DNA of 64,000 bases from Dromiciops gliroides (GCF_019393635.1 NC_057863.1:3398334-3462333); one strand, 5' to 3'; counted from the first letter of the stretch, positions 45,655-56,865 are shown. Numbers and translations: made by a program. The notes: a model not told the origin generated them from the sequence alone.

Positions 45655-46205
45655 CTAATATAACCCATATTTCCACAGAATCTTAGAGTCTGAGTTCGGA
45701 GGGACCTTGGAGATCTCTAATCGAAACCATCTCCCCTTTCTAGCCCCTGCCCCGAGCAGTAGCCATTCAGCCTTGACTTGAGACCCTCCCATGATGGGGA
45801 GCTCACTACTTCCTTGGGCAGTTCTCATCCAGGGGGCGTTTCCTTTCTTCACACCTAAAGCTGCCTTTTTGTGGCTTCCACTCACCACTCTTCCTACTTT
45901 CCTTTGGGACTGAACAGAACAGGCCTAGTCCTTCTTTGGAGTCCCAGCCCTTTAACTACTTGGAAAGGATTTGCTCTATCAGGTTCCCCCTAAGGGTTCT
46001 CCAGGCTTGCCCCCCCCATTCCTTCGGTTCTTCCTCATTTGATGGAGTCAAGGCTCTTCATTGGCTTGGGCCCCTTCTTTGGACATTTTCCAGCTCATTG
46101 ATGTCCTTCCTAGGAGGTGGCAACCAGAAGTGAACATAACGGCTCAGAGGTGATCTAAGGCAGCGCACAGTAGGGTTACTCTGTTCTTATTCCTAGAGAT
46201 GAGAG
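45655..46205 (-). mobile_element. L3/CR1 LINE 3' region (-)
   Basis: ATGATGGGGAGCTCACTACTT, CACCTAAAGCTGCCTTTTTG, TTAACTACTTGGAAAGGATT and GGACATTTTCCAGCTCATTG follow the antisense CR1/L3 3' order closely over about 500 bp. Confidence 0.75.
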
Positions 46206-46335
46206 GCAGTGCTGTACAGTGGTCAACAAGATCTGGGGGCAGGTCCCATCTCTGACCTAAACTGGTTGTGGGAGTTCAGGGAAGTCATTAAAACTCTTCA
46301 TGCTCTAAGCACTTTTCTAAAACTAGGAGTGGAAG
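46205..46335 (+). mobile_element. MIR SINE relic (+)
   Basis: GGCAGTGCTGTACAGTGGTC to CAGGGAAGTCATTAAAACTC in MIR order. Confidence 0.5.
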
Positions 46336-46639
46336 AGAAGGCTCGAAGCCCTGTGTTGATGGAGGGACTTTCCTACTACGGGAGTTTCCTGAAACAAAGA
46401 AAATCCCAGGTCAATTCCCTATCCCTAGTCTTGGAAACTACCACCTCCAAATGCAGCCCCACATCCCATCAGCTCCCTTGGCTGCCATTTCCCACTGCTG
46501 ACTCATATTGACCCTGCAGTTCATTATCCCCTCTACCCTATTTTTCAGATGAATGACTCTCAGGGGGTCCCAGGTGGTATGATTTAAGGAGGATCAGGTT
46601 CTTCACTCACCCGGCCTATTCCCAGGCTGTTGATGATCC
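46336..46639. other. No feature recognised
   Basis: Unassigned single-copy looking sequence between a MIR and an L1 5' UTR piece. Confidence 0.45.
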
Positions 46640-47163
46640 CAGACCAACTTGCTGATCAACCAGCTTTGTGTGTTGTGGTTGTTAGCTCCTACAAGCCTGT
46701 GCCCCTCCCCCACCTGGGCCACTGCTACTCGAGCCTACCTCCTGGTTCCCAGCAGGTGTGAAAAACCCAAGTTCTGCCTAAGCACCTGCATAGACCCCTG
46801 TAGTCTCCCCCCTGCCCAGGGCTCAGCCCTCTCACCAGCCTGTGAGCTTAGTTCCAGATGACACTGGTGCTTCAGCTGATTCAGAGGCTCTGGGGGTCTC
46901 CTTCTCTGGTGAGACCTTCCTGGGACTGGGTCTGTGTCAGCGTGACTGTGGGGTTGGGCTCCACTCCTGTCTCAGCGCAGCAGCTCCCTCCTTACAAGCT
47001 TCCAAGCTGTCCTTGGTTGGAAAATGATCTCAGCACATTCTTCTGTGGATTTTGGTGCTCCAGGAATTGTCCTATGCATTATTTGGAGTTTTTTTGGAGC
47101 GAGCCTGTTGTGAGTTCAAGGGCTCACTGCCCTTCCTCCATCATCTTGGCTCTGCCCTGGAAC
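46640..47163 (-). mobile_element. L1 5' UTR fragment (-)
   Basis: Read on the minus strand it begins CAGAGCCAAGATGATGGAGG, like the L1 start GAGCCAAGATGGCGGA. It continues with CAATTCCTGGAGCACCAAAA, GAATGTGCTGAGATCATTTTC and AACCAAGGACAGCTTGGAAG. GC-rich, with no ORF1 attached within the fragment. Confidence 0.5.
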
Positions 47164-47174
47164 CCCCTCCCCCC

Positions 47175-47322
47175 TTTTTTAAAAATTGTGGGGTAATGAG
47201 GGTTATGTGACTTGCCCAGGGCCACAAGCTAGTAAGTGTCAAATGTCTGAGGCCAGATTTGAACTCAAGTCCTCCTGAATCCAGGACTGGTGCTTTATCC
47301 ACTGTGCTACCTAGCTGCCCCC
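47175..47322 (-). mobile_element. Marsupial tRNA-like SINE (-)
   Basis: TTTTTT at left, GGGTAATGAGGGTTATGTGA, TTTGAACTCAAGTCCTCCTG, then GCTACCTAGCTGCCCC. Confidence 0.93.
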
Positions 47323-47404
47323 AGATGAGTGATTGTCTCATCATTCATGCCTCCTCCATCTTGGACTTGATTTACATTTAACCTCGGCACAAAAAAATGG
47401 ATGG

Positions 47405-47556
47405 GGGTGGGCAGCTAGGTGGCACAGTGGATAGAGCACCGGCCCTGGATTCAGGAGGATCTGAGTTCAAATCCGGCCTCAGACACTTTACATACTTACT
47501 AGCTGTGTGACCCTGGGCAAGTCACTTAACCCCAATTGCTTCACCAAAAAATTAAA
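47405..47556 (+). mobile_element. Marsupial tRNA-like SINE (+), perfect 14-bp TSD
   Basis: GGGTGGGCAGCTAGGTGGCA to AACCCCAATTGCTTCACC. AAAAAAATGGATGG at 47391-47404 and 47557-47570. Only 82 bases from the opposite SINE at 47175-47322. Confidence 0.96.
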
Positions 47557-47624
47557 AAAAAAATGGATGGTGGGGAGGGGGGTAAGGATGTGGATTCAAA
47601 GGTTCAGAGATCTTTGAAATGATA

Positions 47625-48129
<505 letters not shown>

Positions 48130-48854
48130 TGAAACAATAAATTTAAGGTAATTCAAGAACCCAAGGCATTTGGATTCACACAGGGAGGCTAGATGGGAGT
48201 ATTACAGGTGATAAGAGACAACGTATACAGGAATGTGGGAATTGATCTGGCTACAGAAGTTCTAAATATATCAATCAATCAACAAACATTGTTATTAACA
48301 ATTTTGTTATTTGTTGTCCAGTGTTCGAGGCACTGTCTGAAGTACTGAGGACCAATTACAAAGAGTGAAACAATCCCTAATTGTAAGAAACATGTTCTAG
48401 TGGAGAAGCCAGAAGGTACATCTATAAAGAAGAAATATAAAGAGAAGAAATACAAATACACACAAAGCAGGGAAATATTCAGTCTGGACTGGCCTTTGGG
48501 AGGATGTGGAAAGGCTTCATGCAGCCTTCTTTAGTGCCTGGGTTGCTTCTTCAAGAATGGAAGGACATCTATGAGAGATATGAACAATGGAAATTGATAT
48601 GATCTCTGCTATTTTTTTTTGTAGCAAGAGAAATCCTAGGCCTCTCCCTGAGATAGTGGACCAGTCACATTGTGACCAATTAGTGACAGTTAATAGGGAG
48701 TTGATGAGTCACAGGTGCTACTTGTCAGGTGTATAGGGTGCGGGTTCACAGACTGTCCTAGAAGGCAGCACCACTGGATGCATTCCAATGATGCCTGTGA
48801 CTTCATCTGTAAAGCAGAGGGTGGCCCCATGATCTCTTATATCTCTTCCATGTC
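48130..48854. other. No gene recognised
   Basis: Includes TCAATCAATCAACAAACATTG (about 48270) and CAATTACAAAGAGTGAAACAATC, probable L2 3' end scraps, and a MIR-like GACTTCATCTGTAAAGCAGAG at about 48800. Otherwise unassigned. Confidence 0.45.
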
Positions 48855-48995
48855 TGATATTAAATGAACGAATGAAAAAGCATTTATTATATGTTTACTA
48901 TGTGCCAGACACTGCTCAGCACTGAGGTTACAAGTCCAAAGAGAAGCTGGCCCTTGCCCTCCTAGAACGTCCACTCCAATGGGGGAGGTGACACA
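48855..48995 (-). mobile_element. L2 LINE 3' end (-)
   Basis: AAAAAGCATTTATTATATGTT, TACTATGTGCCAGACACTGC, CTCCTAGAACGTCCACTCC. Confidence 0.75.
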
Positions 48996-49434
48996 AACAA
49001 GGAAAGGGTGGCCCAAGAAGGGCCCTTGGCTGTGAAGACTCACAGACAGGTGTCCCTTCCAGGAGCCCCGGCAGCATCGATCTGATTACACTTCCCGGGG
49101 AGGCTCCCCGCCCATACCTTCCAAGACATGGGAGCCATAGGTCTTCACATGCATCCTCTCTTCGCTGCTCCAGGGACAGAGAATGGTTACTGCCAATTTG
49201 GGAGAAGTGGTGTTTTAGGATGGAGTAGTTCTCTATTTGGAATACCAGCGGGGGAGGAAGGGAGTGGTTGAGATCATGGTGGAGGGAGGAGGAAACAGAG
49301 AAACCCAAGTTGCATCTCCCGGACTCGCGTCATTTTGCTGTGTACTTTTCATTTTTGGCTGTGAATCATGGACCAAAATGCCCAAGAATGTTGCATGATT
49401 CAAACCTTATGGCTTGACATTGGCAAGCCACCAG
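48996..49434. other. No gene recognised
   Basis: Single-copy looking sequence. A 126-codon minus frame has no domain signal. Confidence 0.45.
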
Positions 49435-49620
49435 CCCACCATTTCAGTAATAACACTCTGCACTTTTATGTCTTTCCTTTCATCCAGGGATCTCCAAGCA
49501 CAAGACAAACAGTAATTAAGCCCTGACCATTCCAACAAGGCACTGCAGGTAAATATTACTCTCCTTATTTAACAGAGCAGGGAAGGGCAGAGTTGGTCCA
49601 AGGCAAACAGCCAGATGAAC
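49435..49620 (-). mobile_element. MIR SINE (-)
   Basis: AATAACACTCTGCACTTTTAT, TCTCCTTATTTAACAGAGCAG and GGTCCAAGGCAAACAGCCAG. Confidence 0.6.
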
Positions 49621-49889
49621 TGGGGCCACATCTTGGGAGAGAACCTTGGGATAATGGGATCACCCAGTCTTTAAATGACAGAAAGCGTTTCTTTCTCACT
49701 AGGGGGTCCTTGAAGCACTGGCTGCAGAGGTGGTGGTGGGAGATATCCTGGGTCTTAAATCTTTTCCCTTCCTGCTTCTGCATCAGCCTCCCATTTACTG
49801 ATCAGGTTCTGAGACTATCCTACCTGGAGCCCTTCTCTAGCTCCAAAGTCATGCGTGCTCCAGACTGATGGACTAAAGAGCAGATGTGT

Positions 49890-50054
49890 CTGCAAAGAAC
49901 TGGAAAGATCCCGTGGTCTGGAGTCGATGGTCCTGGGTTCAGATCCTGGCCGGCTCTGTTGTTGGCTGATTATCCTGGGCAGATCTCTTGGCCTCAGTTT
50001 TCTCATATGTAAAATGAGAGAACAGGATGAACTTCTCCCCAGTCTCTTTAGGAT
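49890..50054 (+). mobile_element. MIR SINE (+), split by an L1
   Basis: GGTCTGGAGTCGATGGTCCTG, CTGATTATCCTGGGCAGATCT and CTCAGTTTTCTCATATGTAAA are MIR in order. An L1 3' end inserted just after it. Confidence 0.7.
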
Positions 50055-50066
50055 GATGTTGCTGCT

Positions 50067-50496
50067 TGAACCAGGAACACATTGTACATAGTAACAACAA
50101 CATTGTGTGATGACCAACTGTGATAGACTTAGCTCTTCTTAGCAATACAATGATCCATGGCAACTCCGAAAGACTCATGATGGAAAAGGCTCTCCATATC
50201 CAGAAAAAAACACCCTGTGGAATCCGAATATAGACTGAACCATACTGTTTCTACTTTTTTTTTCCTTATTTGAGGCTTTTCCTTTTGTTCTGATTCTTCT
50301 TTCACAACATGATTAATGCAGAAATATGTTTAATGTGGTTACACATATATAACTTATTTCAGATTGCTTTGTCTTGGGGAGGGGGGAAGGAAGAAAGGGA
50401 GAAAATTTGGAACTCAAAATCTTAGAAAAACAAATTTTGAAAACTATCTTTACATGGAAATGGGAAAAATACCATTAAGATTGAAAAAAATAGATG
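50067..50496 (+). mobile_element. L1 LINE 3' end (+), perfect 12-bp TSD
   Basis: GAACCAGGAACACATTGTAC to AACTATCTTTACATGGAAAT, 430 bp, i.e. ORF2 end plus 3' UTR. GATGTTGCTGCT at 50055-50066 and 50497-50508. Confidence 0.93.
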
Positions 50497-50699
50497 GATG
50501 TTGCTGCTCCCCATTTCCTGTCCTGCACTGATCATCAGTGTATGAGTTTATGGTGATGATGGGAACAGAGACTGAAAAAAGACATTGGAATTTCAAACAA
50601 TTGTCTTTTCTATAAATAAAATGAGCAGAGTGTGTTGTTAATTATCTGGGCTCAAAAGCACTACCCTCTGCAGGGGTAGCCAGCAGAACCCAATGGGGG

Positions 50700-51850
50700 T
50701 CTTAGTCAAGTATTTCCTAAGCACCTACTATGTGCCAGGCATTGTGCAAAACACTGGGGTTGCAAGAAGGCAAAAGACAGGCCCTGCCCTCAAGGAGCTC
50801 ACAGTCTAATGGGGGAGACAACAGGCAAAGGACTGAGTACCGATACATTATTTACAGGATGAACTGGGGATCATGAGCGAGGGAAGACACTTGCCTTAGG
50901 GGGCGTCATGGAAAACTTCTCGGAGAAGGTGGGATTTTAGTGGAGGCATGAAGAAAGTCAGGAAGGAAGGCCAGGAGGCAGAGATGAAGAGGGAGAGCAT
51001 CTCTATCATGGGAGAAGGATAGTAAACATGCTCAAAGAAGGGACACAGATTATGCTGTTCAAGGAATAGCTAGGAGGCTGCTATCACTGATTTGAAAAGT
51101 ATGTAGTGGGGGGTAAGTTGTAAGAAGATTGGAAAGGCAGGAGGGCACAGCTTAGGAAGGGCTTTGAAAATCAGACAATTTTGTTTTTGATCCTGGAGCT
51201 AGCCCCTGGAGTGGATTGAGTAGGGGGGTAACATGGTCAGACCTGAACTTTAGGAAAATCATGTTGGTGGTTGAATGGAGGATAAACTGGAGTGGGGGAG
51301 ACTTGGGTTGGGCAGACCACCCTACCCCCCAGCAGCTACTGCAATGGTCCAGGGATGAGGTGATGAGGGTCTCTATCAAGGTAGGAGCAGTGTTAGGGGA
51401 GGGAAAGGGGCTTATATGAAAGATGTTTCAAGGGCTACTTGACAGTAATAAGGAAATTAGAGAGAGGGGAGAATAATGAGTTCAGTTGTAGATATGTTGA
51501 GTTTGAGATCTCTCTGGAATATCTAGTTCATGTCGTCCAATGAACCCACGGGAGGTGATGTGATGACCAAGTGAAATAATCTGGAAGGAGAAGACAAGGA
51601 GTCCCATTACAGAGTTTGCTTTGGGGGACCATGGCTTTAATGAAAATACAGCAAAGCAGACTCAGGAGGAGTTGTCTGAAAGGTAGGAGACCCAGGAGAG
51701 AGAGGGGTGTTTTGAAAACCAAGAGAGAAGAGAATGTCTAGAAGAGGAGGAGTGCTGACAATGTCCAAGGCTGCCTAGAGGTCAGAAGGATGAGGACAGA
51801 GAAAAGGCCATTGGATTTGACCTTTAAGAGTTCCTAAGCAGGGATCCAGC
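50700..51850 (-). mobile_element. L2 LINE, long copy (-)
   Basis: Starts with the 3' end CACCTACTATGTGCCAGGCA and CAAGGAGCTCACAGTCTAAT. It goes on with GAGAAGGTGGGATTTTAGTG, GAAGGGCTTTGAAAATCAGA, GGGGTAACATGGTCAGACC and GATATGTTGAGTTTGAGATC, reaching the RT region. More than 1.1 kb, uninterrupted. Confidence 0.8.
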
Positions 51851-51989
51851 ATCACTCCTTTCTGTGGAAGGTGTGACTGTGAACATCCTTAGGTAAGCAC
51901 ACAAAGACAGACTCTTCTTTGAAACCAATAGTGACAGCTCCTCACTCAGGGTACAGAATTGTGAGTGTGAGGGGCAGAAAATGAAAGAG

Positions 51990-52095
51990 GAGGAGAGGAA
52001 GGAAAAAAGAAAGAAGAAAAGAAAGGGAGGGAAGGAGGAAGGGAGGCAGGAAGGAAGCAAGGAAGAAAGAAAAGGAAGAAGGGAGGAAAAAAGGA
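51990..52095 (+). repeat. Purine tract (GGAA/GAAA)
   Basis: About 105 bp of A/G-rich sequence with very few pyrimidines. Confidence 0.9.
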
Positions 52096-52119
52096 TGATA
52101 ACCAGGGTGTACAGGAAGT

Positions 52120-52262
52120 ATAAAGAGTTCTGGATTTGGGAATGAGAAGACAAGGTCAAATTCAAGCTCTGCCTCTTACTTTTTAGATCACTGTGGGCCA
52201 GTCATTTTTCTCTGGGCCTCAGTTCCTTTGCAAAATGAGGGTTTAGATGAGGTGACCATTAA
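52120..52262 (+). mobile_element. MIR SINE (+)
   Basis: AGAGTTCTGGATTTGGGAAT, CACTGTGGGCCAGTCATTTT, CTGGGCCTCAGTTCCTTTGC. Confidence 0.7.
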
Positions 52263-52275
52263 GCACACTTAAACC

Positions 52276-53098
52276 AATTGGTTCATATGATAAAAAAGGA
52301 AAATGAATGTTGGAGATGTGGTAGAATTGGAACACTCATGCTTTGTTGTTACAGTTGTGAACTGATCCAGCCATTCTGGAGAGCAATTTGGAACTATGCC
52401 CAAAGGGCTATAAAACCGTGCATACCCTTTGACCCAACAATACTACCACTAGGTCTATATCCCAAAGAGATCATAAAAAAGAAAAGGACCCACATGTACA
52501 AAAATATTTATAGCTGCTCTTTTTGTGGTGGCAAAGAATTGGAAATTGAGGAGATGCCCATCAACTGGGGAATGGCTGAACAAAGTTGTGGTATATGAAT
52601 GTAATGGAACACTATTGTGCTGTAAGAAATGATGAGCAGGCAGATTTCAGAGAAACCTGGAAAGACTTAAGTAGACTGATGCTGAGTGAAGTGAGCAGAA
52701 CCAGGAGAACATTGTACACAGTAACAGCAACTTAGCTCTTCTCAGCAATGCAATGATCCAAGACATTTCCAAAGGACTCATGATGGAAAATGCTCCCCAC
52801 ATCCAGAAGAACTATGGAATCTGAATGCAGATCGAAGCATATGCTTTTCACTTTTGTTGTTTTTTCTTCTTTCTTGTGGTCTTTCCCTTTGTTCTGATTC
52901 TTCTCTCACAACATGACTAATGTAGAAATACGTTTAACATGATTGTAATGCATAACTTATATCAGATTGCTTGCTGGGGAGGGGGAAGGGAAGGGAGAGA
53001 GGGAAAAATCTGAAACTCAAAATTTTTCAATAATGAATGTTGAAAACTATCTTTACATGTAATTGGAAAAAAATAAAATGAAATACTATTTTTAAATG
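52276..53098 (+). mobile_element. L1 LINE 3' end (+), perfect 11-bp TSD
   Basis: Starts in the ORF2 C-terminus (TTGGAGATGTGGTAGAATTGG; protein ECWRCGRIGTLMLCCYSCEL with conserved Cys residues) and runs through FDPTILPLGLYPKEIIKKK to the 3' UTR and A-rich end. ACACTTAAACC at 52265-52275 and 53099-53109. Confidence 0.95.
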
Positions 53099-53129
53099 AC
53101 ACTTAAACCTCTAGATCTTTGAGCCTAAG

Positions 53130-53390
53130 GGATGGACAGAAGGATGAAAAGGGGAAGGAAGGCAAGAAAGATAAAGAAAGGAAAAAAGGGAGAAGGAAAG
53201 AAAGAACAAAGAGAAGGGAGATCAAGAAAGAAAAAGGAAAGAATGAAGAGAGAAGGAAATAAAAAGGAGAGGAAGAGGGAAAAGAAGAGAAAGAAGAAAA
53301 GAAAAAGATGAGAGGAAGGGAGGGAAGGGAGGGAGGGGGGGAGGAAGACATGAAGGAAGGAGAAGAAAGAGAGGAGAAAGTGCTTCTTGG
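53130..53390 (+). repeat. Purine array (GGAAAG/AAAGAAG)
   Basis: About 260 bp of A/G-only sequence ending about 180 bp upstream of the candidate LRRC15 TATA box. The pyrimidine-rich frames on the minus strand are artefacts. Confidence 0.93.
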
Positions 53391-53544
53391 TGTTATTTTG
53401 ACAGCCCCCACCCCCCCAAACAGACAAGTTGTCCGAGGCACGGGAGCAGCACAGGCTGTGGGCTCGGGGAGCCCCAGAAGGCAGTGAGCTCCCCCTGGCT
53501 CCCAGCACATGCCTGCTCTCCTAACCTCTGACACTGCCCCTTTG

Positions 53545-53597
53545 CTGATTCATTGCTTTGGACCGTTTAAATACCGGGACAAGCCAGCTTCCCCACA
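53545..53597 (+). promoter_or_regulatory. LRRC15: Candidate LRRC15 core promoter (AP-1-like and TATA-like)
   Basis: TGATTCAT (about 53546-53553, AP-1-like) is followed by GGACCGTTTAAATACCGGGAC with a TATA-like TTTAAATA at 53566-53573. It sits in repeat-free sequence about 30 bases before the start of a segment ending in a strong splice donor. It lies on the same strand as LRRC15 and about 9.2 kb upstream of its ATG. Inferred from motifs and position. Confidence 0.4.
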
Positions 53598-53674
53598 CTC
53601 ATGCAGCAGTCCTGAGCCATCCCACATCTTCTCTGGACTGCCTCTTCTCAGCAGCTGCCCCAGAGGAGGAGCTG
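53598..53674 (+). other. LRRC15: Candidate LRRC15 non-coding exon 1
   Basis: About 77 bases from the expected start site to GAGCTG|GTAAGT (donor after 53674). LRRC15 coding sequence begins 4 bases into an exon at 62854, so an upstream 5' UTR exon must exist. This segment is the best candidate seen. A weaker alternative is GTTTAAATAGAGG with GAAAG|GTGAGC near 55340-55364. Confidence 0.4.
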
Positions 53675-54329
53675 GTAAGTGCCTTGCCCTTCCCAATTAG
53701 CTGGACCAGAGCAGCCCCTTGGGAGGCAGCCAGAGCTGGCTTGGGGCAGCCTCAGATGCCCTCCTGTTCTCCCTTTTGTCCCTTCTCTCCCTCAGCACAG
53801 TCTAGCTCGATTCTTTATCGTGTTGGGGAGGTGCCCCAAATCACTCCAAGATTCTTTGGCAGAAGACAGTGAGAGTGAGTCCTAAAGCCATCCAGGGTGG
53901 GCAGAGGCCAGGTCCTGGGCTGCTTCCTTGTTGAATGTTGCTGAGCTTGCAGCAAATCTGGGTAGCTTCTTTGTCTTGAGCTGGGCATCTCCAAGGACCT
54001 CAGTGGATTTTGAAAGCCAGGGTTTTTCTCTGGGTTGAGGTCTTTACTTTTTCCTGCCAGCACTCACTCAGTGAGAAAGGAGTCTCAGGTCAGTATCTGG
54101 GGAGAGAAGGGACAATCTGGATGGAGAAGAAAGTTTTCAAAAGTCTCCTCAAATATCCATGGTCTTTACTTTTGTGTCTGGAGGGGAGGGGTGGTTCTTT
54201 CTTCAAGCGGACAGTTTTTAAATTCTTTCTGCTTGGGAACTGTTGAAAATCACTCTTTGCCTGTATTTACAACCCCTGGTGGGGTGGGGTTAGAACAGAA
54301 AAGATAGAAGGTGAGAGTTTAAATATGGA

Positions 54330-54535
54330 ACATAGAGCCTAGGACATGATACTTGCAAAAGGTCTTAGAACACGAAACAAAGAATGCTAGAATTGGAAGG
54401 AACTAGAGAATGCAGAAGAAAGAATGTCAGAGCTGAGTGGGACCTCAGAATACAGACCACAGTGGGTACCTAGAGCCCAAGTCTGAACCCCTCATAGACG
54501 GACAGGAGGAAACTGAGTCACCTTCCTTCCTTGTC
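54330..54535 (-). mobile_element. MIR-type relic (-) with short internal repeat
   Basis: AATGCTAGAATTGGAAGGAAC and AATGTCAGAGCTGAGTGGGAC are two tandem versions of the MIR/THER 'tagagctggaagggacct' unit, followed by CAGGAGGAAACTGAGTCACC. Confidence 0.5.
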
Positions 54536-55899
54536 ACAGGCTCAGGATAGGGCTCTTTCAGCCACTGGGTTTACTTTGGCTCTGCTGTGTAAGTCAAACC
54601 TCTTTTTGTGTGTCAAGCAGGAGGTGTTCTTCCCCACTTTCACCCCTAAACTGACCCAGGGCTGAGGGCCAGGTTTCGTGTTTTCTATCTGGGCACAGGT
54701 TGGCATTTGGTTCTTGGCATCCACTTGTTTTGCTTGGTCCCTGGTGACTCCATCTAGCTTACCATTGCTCTTTGCAGGGAGTGAGCCCCTCCATCTTCAC
54801 CCCCTTCCCCCTTGACTTAGTGCCATGCTCCTAGTGATCTGCCGGGGTTCTGGAGAGCCTAGGATCATGTGTGGGCCAGACTGCTCCTGATTCATGTCCT
54901 AGGTTGTCAATGCCACCGGCCCAAGCCAAGCGGCATGGCTCAGTGCCTGGGCACTCCTGTGGTAGCATGGCTCAGTGCCTAGGCATTGCTGTGGTCGCAT
55001 GATGAGCCCTAGAGCCTGGCAGAGAAAGAGCAGCCATCTCCTGCACCAGACACAGCCTTCTCAGCCTGGGTTGACTCTTGCTTACAGAGAGACCCAGGAC
55101 CAGTGCTGGGGCTTTATGGGTTCCCCTTCGACATTCACCTGGAGTGTTCATGGAGCCCTGGTCACCCTCAAACTCAGGCCAACCTGTAGTTTCAAGGGCA
55201 GATCATTCCTTTGGAGATGTCCTTTATGTTGCTGGGGCTTCTGCCCTGGAACTTCTGAGTCAGGAGCTGAGAAGATGGGGAGCCTGCAGAGCCCCTCTGC
55301 CTGGGCTTTCACATGATTGGGAACTTGAGTCCTCAAAGGTGTTTAAATAGAGGCTGGAAGGAAAGGTGAGCTGAGCTCATCAGTCATGGAGAAGCCAGAG
55401 GAGAGAAGAGACCAGAGGAGCTGTTGAGGCTGGGACCGAAAGGAGGAGAGAGATGGCTGGTAGAGGTCAGGAGGGGCAGACCTCAAGGGATGAGGCCAGG
55501 CAAGGGAGGAGCTAGAAGTGGTCCCTCGCTGGCGCCTGCTTTCCCAGAGAGAGCTCAGGGACTAGGAGCCCAGGCTGCTAGTGTAGTCACCTCCTGAGGT
55601 CTCTGCACCCTGCAGCTCCACAGGCTGCCCTGGGAGTTTAGGGTCCAAGCTCAGGAAGCCATTTCCATAGGCTCTGGCCAAGTCTGGTTCTGTTTCAGCC
55701 TCACTACGGGACTGGGGAGCCCCAAAGGGGCCACCAGCTGGATAAGTCAGGAGCTTCTTTTGGAAAACCTTATTTCAATCCTTTTCCTTGCCTTGCCGGG
55801 AAATGCCTGAAAGTTTTTCTCCCCCAGGCTCTCTTGCCAAGTTAATTGTATGTCTGCACAGATTGTTACCAAAGCCACAGTCAACCCATTTCTTTAGAG

Positions 55900-56180
55900 A
55901 GTTCAGAAAGGGAGGGAGGGAGAGAGGGAAGAATGCAGAGAAAGAGACAGAGACAGAAATACAAAAAGACAGATATGAATAGAGACAGAAATATACACAC
56001 AGAGAGACAGAGAAAAAGATGGGGAGAAGGGAGAGTGAGAGGGAAGGGGAAGAGAGACACACAGAAACAGAGACAGAGAAAGACATTCAGGGACAAAGGA
56101 GGAGAGGGAGAAGGGGAGAGAGGGAGAGAAATAAATAGGCAGAAAAAAGAGAAAGGGACAGAGAGGATCAAAAATAGATA
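55900..56180 (+). repeat. Purine-rich GAGACAGA-type array
   Basis: GGGAGGGAGAGAGGGAAG then GAGACAGAGACAGAAA units with ACACAGAGAGACAG, about 270 bp, degenerate. Confidence 0.9.
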
Positions 56181-56225
56181 AATAATAATGGCTAGTATTT
56201 ATACTGAGTTAAAATCTGGCCTCAG

Positions 56226-56374
56226 GGACAGCTAGGTGGTGCAGTGGATGGAGTACCGGCCCTGGATTCAGGAGGACCTGAGTTCAGATCCGACCTCAGA
56301 CACTTGGCACTTGCTGGCTGTGTGACCCTGGGCAAGTCGCTTGGCCCCAGTTGCCTCACACACACACACACACA
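56226..56374 (+). mobile_element. Marsupial tRNA-like SINE (+), perfect 15-bp TSD, in a MAR1 CORE-SINE
   Basis: GGACAGCTAGGTGGTGCAGT to CTTGGCCCCAGTTGCCTCA with an ACACAC tail. AAAATCTGGCCTCAG at 56211-56225 and 56375-56389 is its duplication and is itself CORE-SINE sequence of the host element. Confidence 0.96.
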
Positions 56375-56375
56375 A

Positions 56376-56565
56376 AAATCTGGCCTCAGACACTAGCTGT
56401 GTGACCCTGAGTAAGTCACTTAACCCAGTTTGCCTCAGTTTTCTCATCTGTAAAATGAACTGGAGAAGGAAATGGCAAACCACTCCAGTATCTTTGCCAA
56501 GAAACACCCCCCCCCAAAAGGTCACAAAGAGTCAGAGATGACTAAAAATGACTTAACAACAGTAT
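56376..56565 (+). mobile_element. MAR1-type CORE-SINE 3' half (+)
   Basis: ATCTGGCCTCAGACACTAGC, CTCATCTGTAAAATGAACTGG, AGAAGGAAATGGCAAACCAC, CCAGTATCTTTGCCAAGAAA and GAGTCAGAGATGACTAAAAA. Sense version of 14262-14500. Confidence 0.85.
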
Positions 56566-56760
56566 GTATACTGCACTTTAAGGATTGTAAAGTGCTTTTT
56601 AAGTGTTAATTCATGTGATCCTCACAACAACCTGTGGGTTTGGTGCTTTATTATTCCAATTCTTTGGATAAAGAATCTGAGGCTAGAAGTGAAGTGGCTT
56701 GACTAGCATCACATTACTATTAAGTGTCTGAGGCAGGACTCAGGCACTCTCTCTACCATA
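56566..56760 (-). mobile_element. MIR SINE (-)
   Basis: GCACTTTAAGGATTGTAAAGTG, CATGTGATCCTCACAACAACC, TGAGGCTAGAAGTGAAGTGG and GTCTGAGGCAGGACTCAGG. Confidence 0.75.
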
Positions 56761-56777
56761 TCATGTTGCTACCTCAG

Positions 56778-56865
56778 GGAGACAGAGAGAGACAGAGACA
56801 GACAGACAGAGACAGTGAGACAGAGACAGAGACACAGAGAGAGACAGAGACAGAGACAGAGGTGG
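56778..56865 (+). repeat. GACAGA/GAGACA array
   Basis: About 88 bp of GAGACAGA and GACAGACA units. Confidence 0.93.
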
